Shown: positions 8,201 through 16,656, numbered from the stretch's first letter. The stretch: DNA of 64,000 nucleotides from Microtetraspora sp. NBRC 13810 (GCF_030268685.1 NZ_BSRQ01000020.1:114950-178949); one strand, 5' to 3'. Notes: generated by a model not told the origin, from the letters alone. Numbers and translations are program-made.

Positions 8201-9056
8201 CGGCGTAGAGGCTGCGCGTGGCCGGTTCGACGGCGGCGTCGTGGTCGGCGTCGCCGGTCAGCCGCGGATCCTGCCAGTCCAGGTGGGCGAGGAGGCCGGC
8301 GTAGGAGGTGTCCTGCGGCGGCGCGGCGAGGATGTCGGCGTCGGGGCGGGAGTACCAGCCGATGACGTGGTAGCCGAGGGTGGTCGCGGCGGTGAGGTCG
8401 GCGAGGTCGTCGACGAAGGAGAAGATGTTGCTGTTGTGCGGGGTGTAGCTGGGGAAGTACGGGTTGGCGGCGCCGATGGCGGTCAGGTACAGCGGGTCGC
8501 CGGCCGCGCGTTCGGTCCAGGACTGGGCGTCCTGGATGGGGAAGGCGAGCCCGATGGGCACCTGGTAGGAGCCGGGTTCCGGGTTTCTCGGCCGGGCTGC
8601 GCTGCGGTAGGGGTCGGTGCTGGCCTGCCAGGCGTTCACGGTGTCCGCGGCGATGACGAAGTCGCTGGAGTGTGAGTCGTCGTGGCCGTGCTGCCGGGCG
8701 TACGTACTGTGCGGGCAGTCGCTCTCGATCACCCACGCTTTCACCTGGCGGCTGGTCGTCCCGCTGAAACGGGTGAGCAGCCATCGGTTGGGGACCGGTG
8801 GGAACCGTACTTCTCCGGTCTGCGGGTCCTGGACGCCGTGGCGCAGGCCGCGGGGCAGCGTCCAGTGCAGGTGGACTCCGGTGTCGGTGAACCGTGGGGC
8901 TTCGACCTGCCGGTCGCCCTCGTCCGGTTCGGGGGTGCCGTAGCCCTGGAGGGCCGTGTAGCTCTGTGTCCAGATGCGGAAGGCGTTCTCGCCCTTGACG
9001 GCCGTGGTGATCACCAGCGCGTCCAGGGTGACGGGGACGACGAGGGTGGGGCGCAT
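5289..9056 (-). CDS. Large uncharacterised protein (1255 aa) of the RIP/DUF6603 operon
   Basis: I do not recognise this family. The protein begins MRPTLVVPVTLDALVIT, followed by a region with FRIWTQSYTALQGYGTPEPD and VHLHWTLPRGLRHGVQ. There is no signal peptide or membrane helix. The middle (about residues 380-480) is helical and charged (DQRRLDAQLGELASLQWRLN), with a possible coiled coil. The C-terminal third has many short strands and Pro/Gly turns (YDKFGRVLDVVNPD, GGWVLPNHLDHSLLLYDPT, YDPTGRLLGTYRLLVTQDG). It follows the 780-aa protein with an ambiguous start: GTG at 9062 overlaps the previous stop as GTGA, and ATG at 9056 lies just after it with GGAAGAG upstream. YDPTGRLLGTYRLLV echoes YDPTGQLLPVLRMDH in the 780-aa neighbour, so the two may share a domain. 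Confidence 0.85.
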   Translation of the reverse strand: MRPTLVVPVTLDALVITTAVKGENAFRIWTQSYTALQGYGTPEPDEGDRQVEAPRFTDTGVHLHWTLPRGLRHGVQDPQTGEVRFPPVPNRWLLTRFSGTTSRQVKAWVIESDCPHSTYARQHGHDDSHSSDFVIAADTVNAWQASTDPYRSAARPRNPEPGSYQVPIGLAFPIQDAQSWTERAAGDPLYLTAIGAANPYFPSYTPHNSNIFSFVDDLADLTAATTLGYHVIGWYSRPDADILAAPPQDTSYAGLLAHLDWQDPRLTGDADHDAAVEPATRSLYAGHALTVTWDPGASAAPATDPLRQIRDNGKLDAAIANTTEDAFVALAGRALDGTTATPTAADMQLLRAFLYDLLPLAEEKGGDERVRRSIHNAWFGASSGGYSWTVTPSATTGDTPQPVTTPDWLDTLNDDQRRLDAQLGELASLQWRLNALWLKNGICAQSLMPPDDAPEQQQMEDELDPGRDGSLAQTVRRKTTEARDQAAKVPQPDTSHADPQDALLAGIDAFAQAKGLAPGATLKALPQPPYWQSNNPVITLSGITPPPDATVSDEPLLVRPVTDDLSTLISSVTVRDTPITATPGQGPMPGVPIQAALPETAGELLAEYFLLDPGNAPALAAATGLPADEVTATLTAHRPADYTGTLPALGLVPWQQPWQPLFMEWRAYYVPIPYAVGTQRCWTFDGTDYRFTPGEAVVDPATVEIRGISGLGPHPRELFASRLKKFVADHGTADQRAQLEDWLTAIGDWGFLAQELTGFNERLAARDTRAFRRPTPGDPGFPQIAELAGYPDAATADGLPARYRGRVTTAPYLPQGASAPFQETRQGQIYLRQLFLYDKFGRVLDVVNPDPEGGGLHDYRNFPLVIDDALATETSLLPSIASVAQLPPRPLQPARLDFDLLDGMTGSRVVGTDAELNPVGGWVLPNHLDHSLLLYDPTGRLLGTYRLLVTQDGRLGQWEPPPDGGVTTLDQVAALAPVVAGLIRSPRLAPEAGFTAFLDVIDSTLWTSDPLGTRADQNLSVLIGRPLALVPAQLRLRLDGAPIFDTGWAATLSPPPPSFTGDEFAVRLGDQLARDDGLIGYFGTDSQGGYRYDSFNSVATPDGQQDYVTQIGPLGPCATPSAANYLQLTFGDPAPTRVLLLMDPRAGVHAITGITPAAEISVPSGHVEKALARIEALFRFGPVVTTRYPQSIAFPRPSEKQGGWSWLLPAPGNAPWTSYPLTPALPNAQFPDAPTTLQDGLLRFTADLEEHTDPS

Positions 9057-9058
9057 GC

Positions 9059-11401
9059 TCACTTCTCTTCCGTCTGGTCCGCGGGGCCGTTGAAGCAGAT
9101 CGCCTCGGGCACCCTGACCATCTGCAAGGCCAGGTCGGCGGGTCCCAGGGGGCCGACAGGGGTGCCGTGCGCGGTGTCGAGGGCCTGGCCGAGTGCGGGG
9201 ACGAGCGAACCGAGGTCGAGGACGAGGCCGGTGCCGGTCCGCAGGTGGTCCAGGACGCGGAACGTCACGTAGGGGAACGGGTCTCCCAGCGTGGGCGGCA
9301 GCAGGTGGCGCAGCGGGATGAGGCCGTCGTCGTCGACGCCGAACCGGAAGCCTTCGTGCGGTTCCCGTAGCTCGACCGTGTCGGGGATCCCGTCGAACAG
9401 GCACAGCAGCACCGTCGGGGAGAGGTGGTCCATCCGCAGCACCGGCAGCAGTTGGCCGGTGGGGTCGTAGCCTCGGACGACCAGGTTCGGCCAGCCGGAG
9501 ACGATCGCGGAGCGGAGCAGGAAACCCGAGATCCGCCCTGGTGCCGCCGTCGCGCGGGACCCGCCGCGGGTGGGGCGGGGGCGGGTGATGCCGCGTTGGG
9601 TGTCGCGGTGGGCGGCGGCCTCCTGGGCGGCGGCGGCGCGGACGGCGTCGCCCATGATCTGGTCCTGGAGGGTGTCGCGGCTGGACTGCGCGCCGATGCT
9701 GAGGGCGCCGGAGACCAGCGCGTCCAGCCAGTTCGGGTCGAGGTGGAAGAAGCGCAGCGACTCCGGTGGCAGCATCCGCTCGTCGGCGACCAGTTGGGTG
9801 AACGGTACGCCGTTGAGCAGCAGCCGCTGCCCCAGCCAGTTCGCGACCGGGGCCAGGTCGTCCTTGAGGGGGGCCTCGCCGAGCGCGTCGGTGATGGCGG
9901 ACCGGGTCTGCGCGGAGTCGAGGAAGTCCGCGAGGGCTTTCGCCTGGTCGCCGGGTGGCGCGGCGGGGGCGGGTGGTGACCAGGTCCCGGTGGCGTCGGG
10001 TGGTGGTGCGCCGAGGACGGTCAGCAGGTGGCCGTCGAGCATGGCGCCGAACGCCGCGCGGGCGGTTGCCGCCGCCGGCCCGCCGCCCGCCGGGAGGTGT
10101 GTGCTGGTCGCCTGATGGTAGAGGGCGTCGACCAGGGTCCGGCCCCCGCGTTTCAGGGCCGTGAGGTGCTGGGCGAAGGCGGAGTCCGCCAGGGCGAGTG
10201 CCCGGCCGGTCTCGAAGGCGGCTGCCAGCGACAGGTCGAAGGTTCCCCATGCCGGGTCGTAGCCGATGAGTTCGTCCGCCGACGTGGCGCCGGCCGCCTG
10301 GGGGGTGGTGGCGGGCACGACCGGGGTGAGCGGTCCGCGGTACCAGCCGTAGGTGGTCTCGCCGGAGCGGGTCACGTAGGGCAGGGGGACGTAGCCGTCG
10401 TCGAGCCGCCGGGCGACCTGCCGCCGGGGGTCGGCGGTGTCGTCCGTGTCCGGGTAGGGGGAGGTCAGTCTGAGCCACATCTCCTCGCGCGGCGCCGTCT
10501 CGGTGGAGTGCGGGCGGCGGGTCAGACCTTCGGCGAGTTCGCGGAAGTCGGCCTGGGGGTCGGCGTGACACCACAGGGACCAGCTGTACAGGGAGAGCAG
10601 CGCGACCGAGGTGTGGCCGGTGAAGTCGGGGTTGTCCACCAGGATCTTCTGGTGGCCTTCGAGGGAGACGAGGTGCACGATGTTCTTGGCGCCGGTCGCG
10701 GAGTCGGGTGGGGCGGCGGCCGGGAAGCGGCCCGCGACGATCACGGAGAACAGTCCGTCCTCGTCGATGCCGAGGATGGGCCGGTCGCCGGTGTTGGCGC
10801 CGCGGCAGTGCGCCAGGAACCTCAGCTCCTCCAGCCGGGGCGCCACCGCCTGGAAGTCCTCGGCGGTGACCTGGATGTAGCGGCAGGGCGTGTCCTGGTC
10901 GATGTCGGCTTCCAGGGTCATGCCGGGTTTGAGGACGGCTGGGTCCGGGGTGAGGAAGTCCCGTACGGTGGCGGAGATCGTCCGGGTCGGGTCGGTGGCG
11001 GCCCCGGTGAGCTGGTCGTCGGTGAGGACCAGCAGCGCCAGCCAGGGGGTGCCGGCCGGGGCGCCGTCCATCGCGCGTTCCCACGGCAGCATGGGGTCGC
11101 CGAGCACCACGTGCGGGAGCACCTCGGCGAACCGGCCGACGGCGCCGTCAGGAGGCTGGGTGGCGACGACGGCGCCGGTGTCGATCGACACCTGGGGGCC
11201 GCGGACGGTGAACTGCTGCACGGCCTGGAACTGCCCGCCGTCGATGATCGACGACGCGCCGGAGCCGGTTCCGGTCCGCAGGTCGTGGGTGACCTTGACG
11301 GAATAGTCGCCGGCCTGGAGACCGGGCAGGTAGTCGTCGTGGAGCTCGATGTCCCCCAGCGGGATGGTGTCGCGCGCGGAGTGGATCCGGCCTGGGCTCA
11401 T
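9059..11401 (-). CDS. Large uncharacterised protein (780 aa) of the RIP/DUF6603 operon
   Basis: The family is not recognised. The N-terminus (MSPGRIHSARDTIPLGDIEL, then LPGLQAGDYSVKVTHDL) reads like a beta-sandwich. A central part has FSVIVAGRFPAA and VHLVSLEGHQ, and TSVALLSLYSWSLWCH follows. A long helical stretch with RALALADSAFAQHLTALKRG and a C-terminal segment with GYDPTGQLLPVLRMDHLS and LCLFDGIPDTVELREPHEG complete it. It has no signal peptide, membrane helix or catalytic motif that I can name. Its ATG overlaps the stop of the DUF6603-like gene as ATGA, and its stop abuts the 1255-aa gene, so equimolar, coupled synthesis is likely. A structural or assembly role is an inference from size, composition and coupling. 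Confidence 0.85.
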   Translation of the reverse strand: MSPGRIHSARDTIPLGDIELHDDYLPGLQAGDYSVKVTHDLRTGTGSGASSIIDGGQFQAVQQFTVRGPQVSIDTGAVVATQPPDGAVGRFAEVLPHVVLGDPMLPWERAMDGAPAGTPWLALLVLTDDQLTGAATDPTRTISATVRDFLTPDPAVLKPGMTLEADIDQDTPCRYIQVTAEDFQAVAPRLEELRFLAHCRGANTGDRPILGIDEDGLFSVIVAGRFPAAAPPDSATGAKNIVHLVSLEGHQKILVDNPDFTGHTSVALLSLYSWSLWCHADPQADFRELAEGLTRRPHSTETAPREEMWLRLTSPYPDTDDTADPRRQVARRLDDGYVPLPYVTRSGETTYGWYRGPLTPVVPATTPQAAGATSADELIGYDPAWGTFDLSLAAAFETGRALALADSAFAQHLTALKRGGRTLVDALYHQATSTHLPAGGGPAAATARAAFGAMLDGHLLTVLGAPPPDATGTWSPPAPAAPPGDQAKALADFLDSAQTRSAITDALGEAPLKDDLAPVANWLGQRLLLNGVPFTQLVADERMLPPESLRFFHLDPNWLDALVSGALSIGAQSSRDTLQDQIMGDAVRAAAAQEAAAHRDTQRGITRPRPTRGGSRATAAPGRISGFLLRSAIVSGWPNLVVRGYDPTGQLLPVLRMDHLSPTVLLCLFDGIPDTVELREPHEGFRFGVDDDGLIPLRHLLPPTLGDPFPYVTFRVLDHLRTGTGLVLDLGSLVPALGQALDTAHGTPVGPLGPADLALQMVRVPEAICFNGPADQTEEK

Positions 11402-14400
11402 CTGGGGCTCCCCGTTTCCTGGATCATCGGTGGCCGGCTGTAGAGGTGGCCCGCGCCGGCCGCCAGCCCGGTGAGGCTGTCGTTGTCACCGGTGTAGAGC
11501 CGGGCGTCGGCCAGGGCCGCGTACACCTGATCCCGGTGGGTTCTCGGCGGGTCCGTCGCGGCCTCGCCGAGGAGCTGGAGGGCGGAGGGGTCGGGCGCGC
11601 AGAGGTAGTCGTCGTTGAGGCCGGGGTGCTGGGGGAGTGGTGAGAGGCCGGGCGGGATCTCCTCGGCGTCGTACTTGCTGAGGGGGAAGACCCCGCGGGA
11701 GCCGGCGAGGACGGGCCGGGGCGCCTGCACCGTGTATCCGACCGGTTGGCCGGGGACGACGTCGGCGCTGGGTGCGCCGGGTGTGTGGCTGAACGGGGCC
11801 GGTGGGGCTCCCCACAGGGACGCGGGCAGGTTGTGGGTGCGGACGGTGAGAGTCCAGTCCTCGACGGGGTGGCCGTCGTGCGACACGGTCACGCGGTGCA
11901 CTCCGGCGAGGCCGGTCCGGTTCATGGGGCGGATGTCGATGCTCGGCCCGTCGCCTGGTTGGGCGGGCTCCAGTGGAGTGTCGCCGATCCTGAGGTGGCT
12001 GGCGGGGGCGGCGGACTGGGTGACGAAGCACAGGTCGCGGGCTCGTACCAGCCACCGCTTCCCGCTGCCGCCGGTGCCGTCGCCGGTGTCCGGGATGGTC
12101 CTGTCCAGTCCGCTCACCGGCGAGACGGTGACCATGTGGTCGCGGTCGGGCAGCATGCTGCTGAACGCGGACCACTCCAGCGGTGTGGCCTGCGCGCCGC
12201 CGCGACCGGCTCCGAAACTGATGGTCTTGGAGAAGCACAGGAAGTGCGCGGTGACCGATCCGCCGGTCGGCGGTCCCCACAGTTCGAGCTCGGCGCCGAC
12301 GGAGACGCTGACCGTCTTGTGGATGAACAGGAAGTCGACGCGGTAGGAGGCGCCGATGCTGACCGCGATGCGGGCGGTGAAGAAGAACGGCCGCCAGGAG
12401 ATCAGGAGGTCGGCCTGGGCCGTGAACCACGCCTTGAAACTCCCGGAGTGGTACACGACGCTGAGCGCGGCCCCTGCCATGCCGCATGACGGTGTCACGG
12501 CCAGGTAGGCGCCGGCGGTGATGGACACGGAGCTGCTGACGGCCCAGTTGATACCCAGCCGGGGTACGTCGGGGTAGTAGGAGGGGCGGTCGAACGCAGG
12601 GTGGTAGCCGCCGAGGGTGATGACGAACTGCCCGGCGTTGGGGTTGTCGCCGAACCAGACCGAGGCGGCGAATCCACCGGTCAGGTGACAGTCGGGGGTC
12701 AGCACGTAGGACGCGGGCGACAACTGGGCCTGCACCTCGAAGGTGCCCTCGGTGGGGCGTAGTGCCGCCTCCAGGCCGAGTTCGGCGTAGACGTAGGTGG
12801 CCGACGACTCGTCCTTCAGCGGCAGTCGCAGCGTGGCCGTGCCCAGGAGGGCGAAGATCAGGTCCTGGCCGAACTCCGCGGCCAGGACCACCTTGGACGT
12901 CGCGACCTCGAAGAGGGTGAGCTCGATCCCGGCGGCCAGCCAGTAGCTGCCCTGTCTGGGGCTGACCCACGTCCGCGGCTGGTCTCCGGTCACGGCCGGC
13001 CGGCGGCCTTCCAGCACGTCGAGGACCTGCGTGGCGTCCTGTCCGCCCTGGTCGTTGAGCACGAGGAAGGGGAAGCCCGGCACCTCCCGCACGGTGGGCA
13101 GGGTCAGCTCGCGGTTGAACCCGAACCCCGCCATCAGGCCGGTGATCTCCACCGGCGGCGGGCCGCCCATCGGGACTTCCAGTTGCGCGAAGACGAACAG
13201 CGACGGCTCACCCGTGGCCAGTTGCGCGTACGAGCCGACGGCGGCGAGGGAGAACTTCTCGGCGGAGACGACCGCGGCGCCGTCGTACTCGAAGGCCACC
13301 CTGGCCGGTGGGGGCACGATGCGCAGCAGGGCTCCGGAGATCTTCACCGACGGGGCGCTGTAGTCCAGGCCGAGCCCGGAGAGGCTGAACGTCGGGGCGA
13401 ACTTCTCCAGCGGAGAGCCGACCGCCAGGCCGTCGAGGGAGAGCTTCAGCGGGCCGAGCGTTATCGCGGCGTCGAGCGCGAACAACAGCGCGTGTTCCTG
13501 GTAGAGCAAGCCGACCCGGTTGACCTGGAGCACACCGAGCTGTTTCTGCACCTGCACCCAGACACTGGTGGAGCCCGGCGACGCCGGGCGGTCCGCAAGG
13601 ACGGCCGGGGCCGCCCAGGACTGCGGGGTGGACGGGGGGCCGGCGGGGGCGGGCAGGCCGAGCGCCACCGGTGTGGTGCCCGTGCCGATCCGCAGTTCGG
13701 CGACGGCGGCCAGTCCCTTCTGCAGGCCCGCGCCCGGCAGGGGCAGTACGCCGTTGCCGCCGAGCAGGGTGTTGACCGCGGCGGCGGTCGTGGCGTCGAG
13801 GGCGTCGGAGCTGTAGAGGACCTGGAGGTTGTCGACGCCGAGCGTCCCCGCGGAGGACAGGAACCCGCCGACCAGCGGAAGCTGGGAGAGGTCGATGTCG
13901 GCGGAGAGATCGAAGCCGACGCAGAAGCACGCTGGCCCGTCGGGGCGTTTCACCCGGACGAACTTGGCGTCGGTCAGATCGATGCGCAGACTGTCGGGGA
14001 TCATCGAGGCGAGTTCGGCGGAGAAGGCGGCCACCCAGTCGTGCGGGACCACCGTGGCGCCCTTGCTGCCGCCGCTGTAGGTGGCGGCGAAGGCGTCCAG
14101 GCCGCTGTGGGTGTCGAAGACGAGGTCCAGCTCGAAGCCGTCGATCGACAGTGTGCCGCCGTACCGGGTGCCGGTGTCGTCCTGGGTGACGGTCGCGCCG
14201 ATCGACAGCGTGACGTCGTCCGTGAGCGCGAGGTCGCCGCGGCAGGTGAAATCGAACCGGTCGGTGCCGGTGGTGTGGGAGAGCCAGAGGCTGGTGAGTT
14301 CCAGGCTTTCCACGGGCTTGGGTACGCCGGTCAGGTGGAGCGCGTCGGTCAGCGCCCGCACCGTGACGGCGTCGTCGGCCAGTATGCCGCCTTCGAAGGC

Positions 14401-15420
14401 CCAGCCGCCGCCCTTGCCGGTGGGCATGGCCGCGCTGACGCCGATGGTGATCGACGGCCCGATCGTCACCGTGCCCGCGAACCGGGCCACGAACTTCTCG
14501 ACGGTGTCGTAGGAGATCTCCAGGGACAGGCTCGTGAGCGTGAAGGGGCCGACCTGCCAGTCGCCCGTGAGCGTCATGCCGACCTGGTAGATGTCGCCCA
14601 GGCCGGCGGTGAAGTCCAGTTCGCTGACGTCGAGGCCGGCCGGCACGTCGACGGCCGGGAGCCCGAAGGAGCCCAGCAGTGCCGGGATGCCGATCGGCGT
14701 GTGCTCGTGCAGGCCGCCGGTGACGTACAGGTCCGGCAGCCACAGCCGGATGTCCATGGTGAGGTCGCCGACCGTGAGCACGGCGGCGACCGCGACGGAT
14801 GTCACCGGGTAGGTGACCGGTTCGGCCTCCGGGTTCCGCTCCAGGCGGTAGTCGAAGCCGGCGACCTGTCCGAAGGTGAGCCCCAGGTCACTCAGTCCGC
14901 TCCGCACCGGTCCGCGCAGGTCGTCGCCGCCCAGTCGTCCGACGAGCGCGTCCAGCGAGAACGCGCCGGAGTCGGGCGACCGTACCGCCGCGGTCAGTTC
15001 GTCGTCCTCGTCGGCGGTCAGCGTGACCACCACCGTGATCCCGTCGAACGCACCGCTGAGCGTGCAGGTGACGACGCCGTCCGCGGTCACGGTCACCGTG
15101 ACGCCGCTCACCGTGGTGGCCGCGGTCGCGTCGGCGGGCCACGCCTGCGCGGCGCAGGTGAGGGTCAGCGTCAGCGTGGTGTGGTGCCCGTCGATCTCCG
15201 GCCGTCCGGAGCCGGCCCCGCCCGTGATCCTCCGGCCGGTGAAGGTGGCGAGCATGTCCCTCAACCGGGCGGGCAGTACGGTGTCCGCCGCGTCGAGGAC
15301 CGGTGGGTCTCCGAGGCCGTCCAGGTGCGTCCTGAGCGCGTCCAGATCCACTGGATCGTTCCCCTCGGCCTGCGTGCGGGCCCGGGTACCGGTTCGTGGC
15401 TCGTCCTGTGACTCTCTCAC
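11398..15420 (-). CDS. DUF6603-like giant beta-rich protein
   Basis: A 1340-aa protein. Long amphipathic strands alternate with glycine turns throughout (TSLSLEISYDTVEKFVARFA, GPSITIGVSAAMPTGKGGGW). The C-terminal part carries GGYHPAFDRPSYYPDVPRLG, SVSITAGAYLAVTPSC and SWRPFFFTARIAVSIGASY. That combination matches what I know of the DUF6603 family, large proteins of unknown function in actinobacteria and fungi. I am fairly but not fully sure of the family name. No signal peptide is seen. GTG at 15420 is preferred because it overlaps the RIP stop as GTGA and follows GGTGGAG; an upstream GTG at 15432 would add four residues. The ATGA overlap continues the operon downstream. The strand repeats suggest a barrel, long beta-sheet or lipid-transfer-like bridge, which is inference only. 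Confidence 0.82.
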   Translation of the reverse strand: MRESQDEPRTGTRARTQAEGNDPVDLDALRTHLDGLGDPPVLDAADTVLPARLRDMLATFTGRRITGGAGSGRPEIDGHHTTLTLTLTCAAQAWPADATAATTVSGVTVTVTADGVVTCTLSGAFDGITVVVTLTADEDDELTAAVRSPDSGAFSLDALVGRLGGDDLRGPVRSGLSDLGLTFGQVAGFDYRLERNPEAEPVTYPVTSVAVAAVLTVGDLTMDIRLWLPDLYVTGGLHEHTPIGIPALLGSFGLPAVDVPAGLDVSELDFTAGLGDIYQVGMTLTGDWQVGPFTLTSLSLEISYDTVEKFVARFAGTVTIGPSITIGVSAAMPTGKGGGWAFEGGILADDAVTVRALTDALHLTGVPKPVESLELTSLWLSHTTGTDRFDFTCRGDLALTDDVTLSIGATVTQDDTGTRYGGTLSIDGFELDLVFDTHSGLDAFAATYSGGSKGATVVPHDWVAAFSAELASMIPDSLRIDLTDAKFVRVKRPDGPACFCVGFDLSADIDLSQLPLVGGFLSSAGTLGVDNLQVLYSSDALDATTAAAVNTLLGGNGVLPLPGAGLQKGLAAVAELRIGTGTTPVALGLPAPAGPPSTPQSWAAPAVLADRPASPGSTSVWVQVQKQLGVLQVNRVGLLYQEHALLFALDAAITLGPLKLSLDGLAVGSPLEKFAPTFSLSGLGLDYSAPSVKISGALLRIVPPPARVAFEYDGAAVVSAEKFSLAAVGSYAQLATGEPSLFVFAQLEVPMGGPPPVEITGLMAGFGFNRELTLPTVREVPGFPFLVLNDQGGQDATQVLDVLEGRRPAVTGDQPRTWVSPRQGSYWLAAGIELTLFEVATSKVVLAAEFGQDLIFALLGTATLRLPLKDESSATYVYAELGLEAALRPTEGTFEVQAQLSPASYVLTPDCHLTGGFAASVWFGDNPNAGQFVITLGGYHPAFDRPSYYPDVPRLGINWAVSSSVSITAGAYLAVTPSCGMAGAALSVVYHSGSFKAWFTAQADLLISWRPFFFTARIAVSIGASYRVDFLFIHKTVSVSVGAELELWGPPTGGSVTAHFLCFSKTISFGAGRGGAQATPLEWSAFSSMLPDRDHMVTVSPVSGLDRTIPDTGDGTGGSGKRWLVRARDLCFVTQSAAPASHLRIGDTPLEPAQPGDGPSIDIRPMNRTGLAGVHRVTVSHDGHPVEDWTLTVRTHNLPASLWGAPPAPFSHTPGAPSADVVPGQPVGYTVQAPRPVLAGSRGVFPLSKYDAEEIPPGLSPLPQHPGLNDDYLCAPDPSALQLLGEAATDPPRTHRDQVYAALADARLYTGDNDSLTGLAAGAGHLYSRPPMIQETGSPR

Positions 15421-16217
15421 GACTCTCTCCACCTGGCCCCCTCGTCCCCCAGGACTTCGGCCGCCTGATCCGCGGTGATGTTCAGCCCGTCATATGTGAA
15501 CACGAAGGATTCGTCGGGTGGTTTGCCGGTGGATTTGTCGCCGGCTCTCCTGCTGTACTTGCTCCAGTCCTTGATCGCCTCTTTGAACGGGGGGATTTTC
15601 TTGCCGTCGCTCCATTCGTACTGTGAGGCGGGGCGCACGTCCTGTCTTATCCCCTGGGTCCAGTTTTTCCGGAACTCCTGGCAGTAGGCGTCGAAGCGGG
15701 CCATCTCGGCCAGCATTCTGGCGATCAGGCGGAAGGCGAGCTGCGCGTTCGGGAGCTTGCCTTCTTTGCCGTCGGTGACGGCGCGCAGATAGTCGTGGAG
15801 TATTCTCACTTGCTCGAAGAGGGTCTTCCTGGAGAACGTGGATCCGTCGACGTCCTGCCCCTGGCCGTAATCCGAGCGGACGAATTTGTATTCCTCCCGC
15901 CAGGTCACCTCGGTGGGCAGTGCGCCCGGGTCGTGGGCCTCGTCGCTGCCCCACGCGGCCACGAACGGCCGCCCCGCGTCGATCGCCCAGCCGCGCAGGT
16001 AGAGGTTCTGCTTCTCGAAGTACAGCCGGACGGTCTCGGTGTGTTTCCCGCCCTGTCGATTCTTCAGGACCAGATCCACCCGGAAGAACCGGCCGTCCGC
16101 CCCGTCCTGGGGGGAGCTTTTGTAGCGTTCCCGCAGGAAGTCGATCGTATGCTGATACGCAATGGTGCCGGCGGCCATTTCGTAGAGCTTGAGGATGTCT
16201 TCTCTCCTCAGCACCAT
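15417..16217 (-). CDS. Ribosome-inactivating protein (rRNA N-glycosidase) domain protein
   Basis: A 266-aa protein whose sequence follows the ricin A/Shiga-type RIP fold in order. A strand pair ETVRLYFEKQNLYLRGWAID has Tyr73 at the ricin Tyr80 position. KFVRSDYGQG has Tyr117 matching Tyr123. LARMLAEMARF-type helix IARMLAEMARFDAY has Glu171 and Arg174 matching catalytic Glu177/Arg180. YEWSDGKKIPPFKEAI has Trp202 matching Trp211. These five residues form the adenine-removing site that depurinates the sarcin-ricin loop of 23S/28S rRNA. The protein lacks a signal peptide and a lectin chain, like the known Streptomyces RIP. It is the first gene of a five-gene operon, with GAGG six bases before its ATG. 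No immunity gene is seen. Activity on own or eukaryotic ribosomes is untested. Confidence 0.88.
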   Translation of the reverse strand: MVLRREDILKLYEMAAGTIAYQHTIDFLRERYKSSPQDGADGRFFRVDLVLKNRQGGKHTETVRLYFEKQNLYLRGWAIDAGRPFVAAWGSDEAHDPGALPTEVTWREEYKFVRSDYGQGQDVDGSTFSRKTLFEQVRILHDYLRAVTDGKEGKLPNAQLAFRLIARMLAEMARFDAYCQEFRKNWTQGIRQDVRPASQYEWSDGKKIPPFKEAIKDWSKYSRRAGDKSTGKPPDESFVFTYDGLNITADQAAEVLGDEGARWRES

Positions 16218-16621
16218 GCCCGGCCTCTTCTAATGTGGGCAGCATTGTGACACGACTCGAAAACAAATTTCTCCCGCAGTGCGGGCCTCCCCGTCCATAT
16301 CGCCGGGATACCTCGGGCGAAATCCATCCTGCGCCCCATCCATGAACGACTTTGCCATTCTTCGTGCAACAGCACAACGCCTCGGAGGAAAGATCGTCGA
16401 TCAGGTAAGCCGACACTCTCCGGCAGGGCAGCCGCCGTGCGCGGGCCGAGCTGGGCGTATGCGAGGACGCGGGTGCGGCCGGGTCCGCGGGGTCACGGGA
16501 ACCCAGACGAAGTCCGTACGGTCACGCCTTGACCCTTGACCGCGCGCGGAGATCTGGTACGCGAGGAGCCGCCTGTGCCCTGCGCCGGAGGCGGCGGCGT
16601 GCTGGGGGAGAGGAGTTCGAT
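16218..16621. other. Divergent intergenic region between RIP operon and metN
   Basis: About 400 bases with no supported gene. It must hold the promoter of the minus-strand RIP operon, but I could not fix a convincing -35/-10 pair there. The 60 bases next to the RIP start are locally AT-rich (cgaaaacaaatttct around 16258), unlike the rest. No SAM-type riboswitch pattern was recognised before metN. Confidence 0.5.
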
Positions 16622-16650
16622 TTGTCCAACAGGTCCGATTCCTCTATAAT
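16622..16650 (+). promoter_or_regulatory. Leaderless sigma-70 promoter of metN
   Basis: A -35 ttgtcc (16622-16627), a 17-base spacer and a perfect -10 tataat (16645-16650). The GTG start of the transporter gene begins seven bases after the -10 box, where transcription should start, so the mRNA should have no leader. This also argues against a riboswitch. Confidence 0.85.
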
Positions 16651-16656
16651 CTACCT

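Noticed and set aside
7569..8675. Plus-strand 368-codon frame and other long plus frames in 4-15 kb
   Set aside because: Low-complexity translations (repeated Gly/Val/Arg) opposite confident genes.
9062..11084. Upstream extension of the 1255-aa gene across the 780-aa gene
   Set aside because: The extension is Arg/Pro-rich out-of-frame sequence. Protein-like sequence starts at MRPTLVV, beside the previous stop.
13183..15411. Plus-strand open frame of 742 codons antisense to the DUF6603-like gene
   Set aside because: It is Gly/Arg/Glu/Val-rich with no domain or ribosome site. The minus strand has clear protein character and coupled starts. High G+C creates long antisense frames.
4040..16217. 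Prophage or contractile injection system
   Set aside because: Fibre-like repeats are present, but no capsid, portal, terminase, sheath, baseplate, tape-measure or lysis genes were recognised.
16250..16656. SAM riboswitch or T-box before metNIQ
   Set aside because: The promoter lies directly at the GTG start, leaving no leader RNA, and no conserved riboswitch core was seen.
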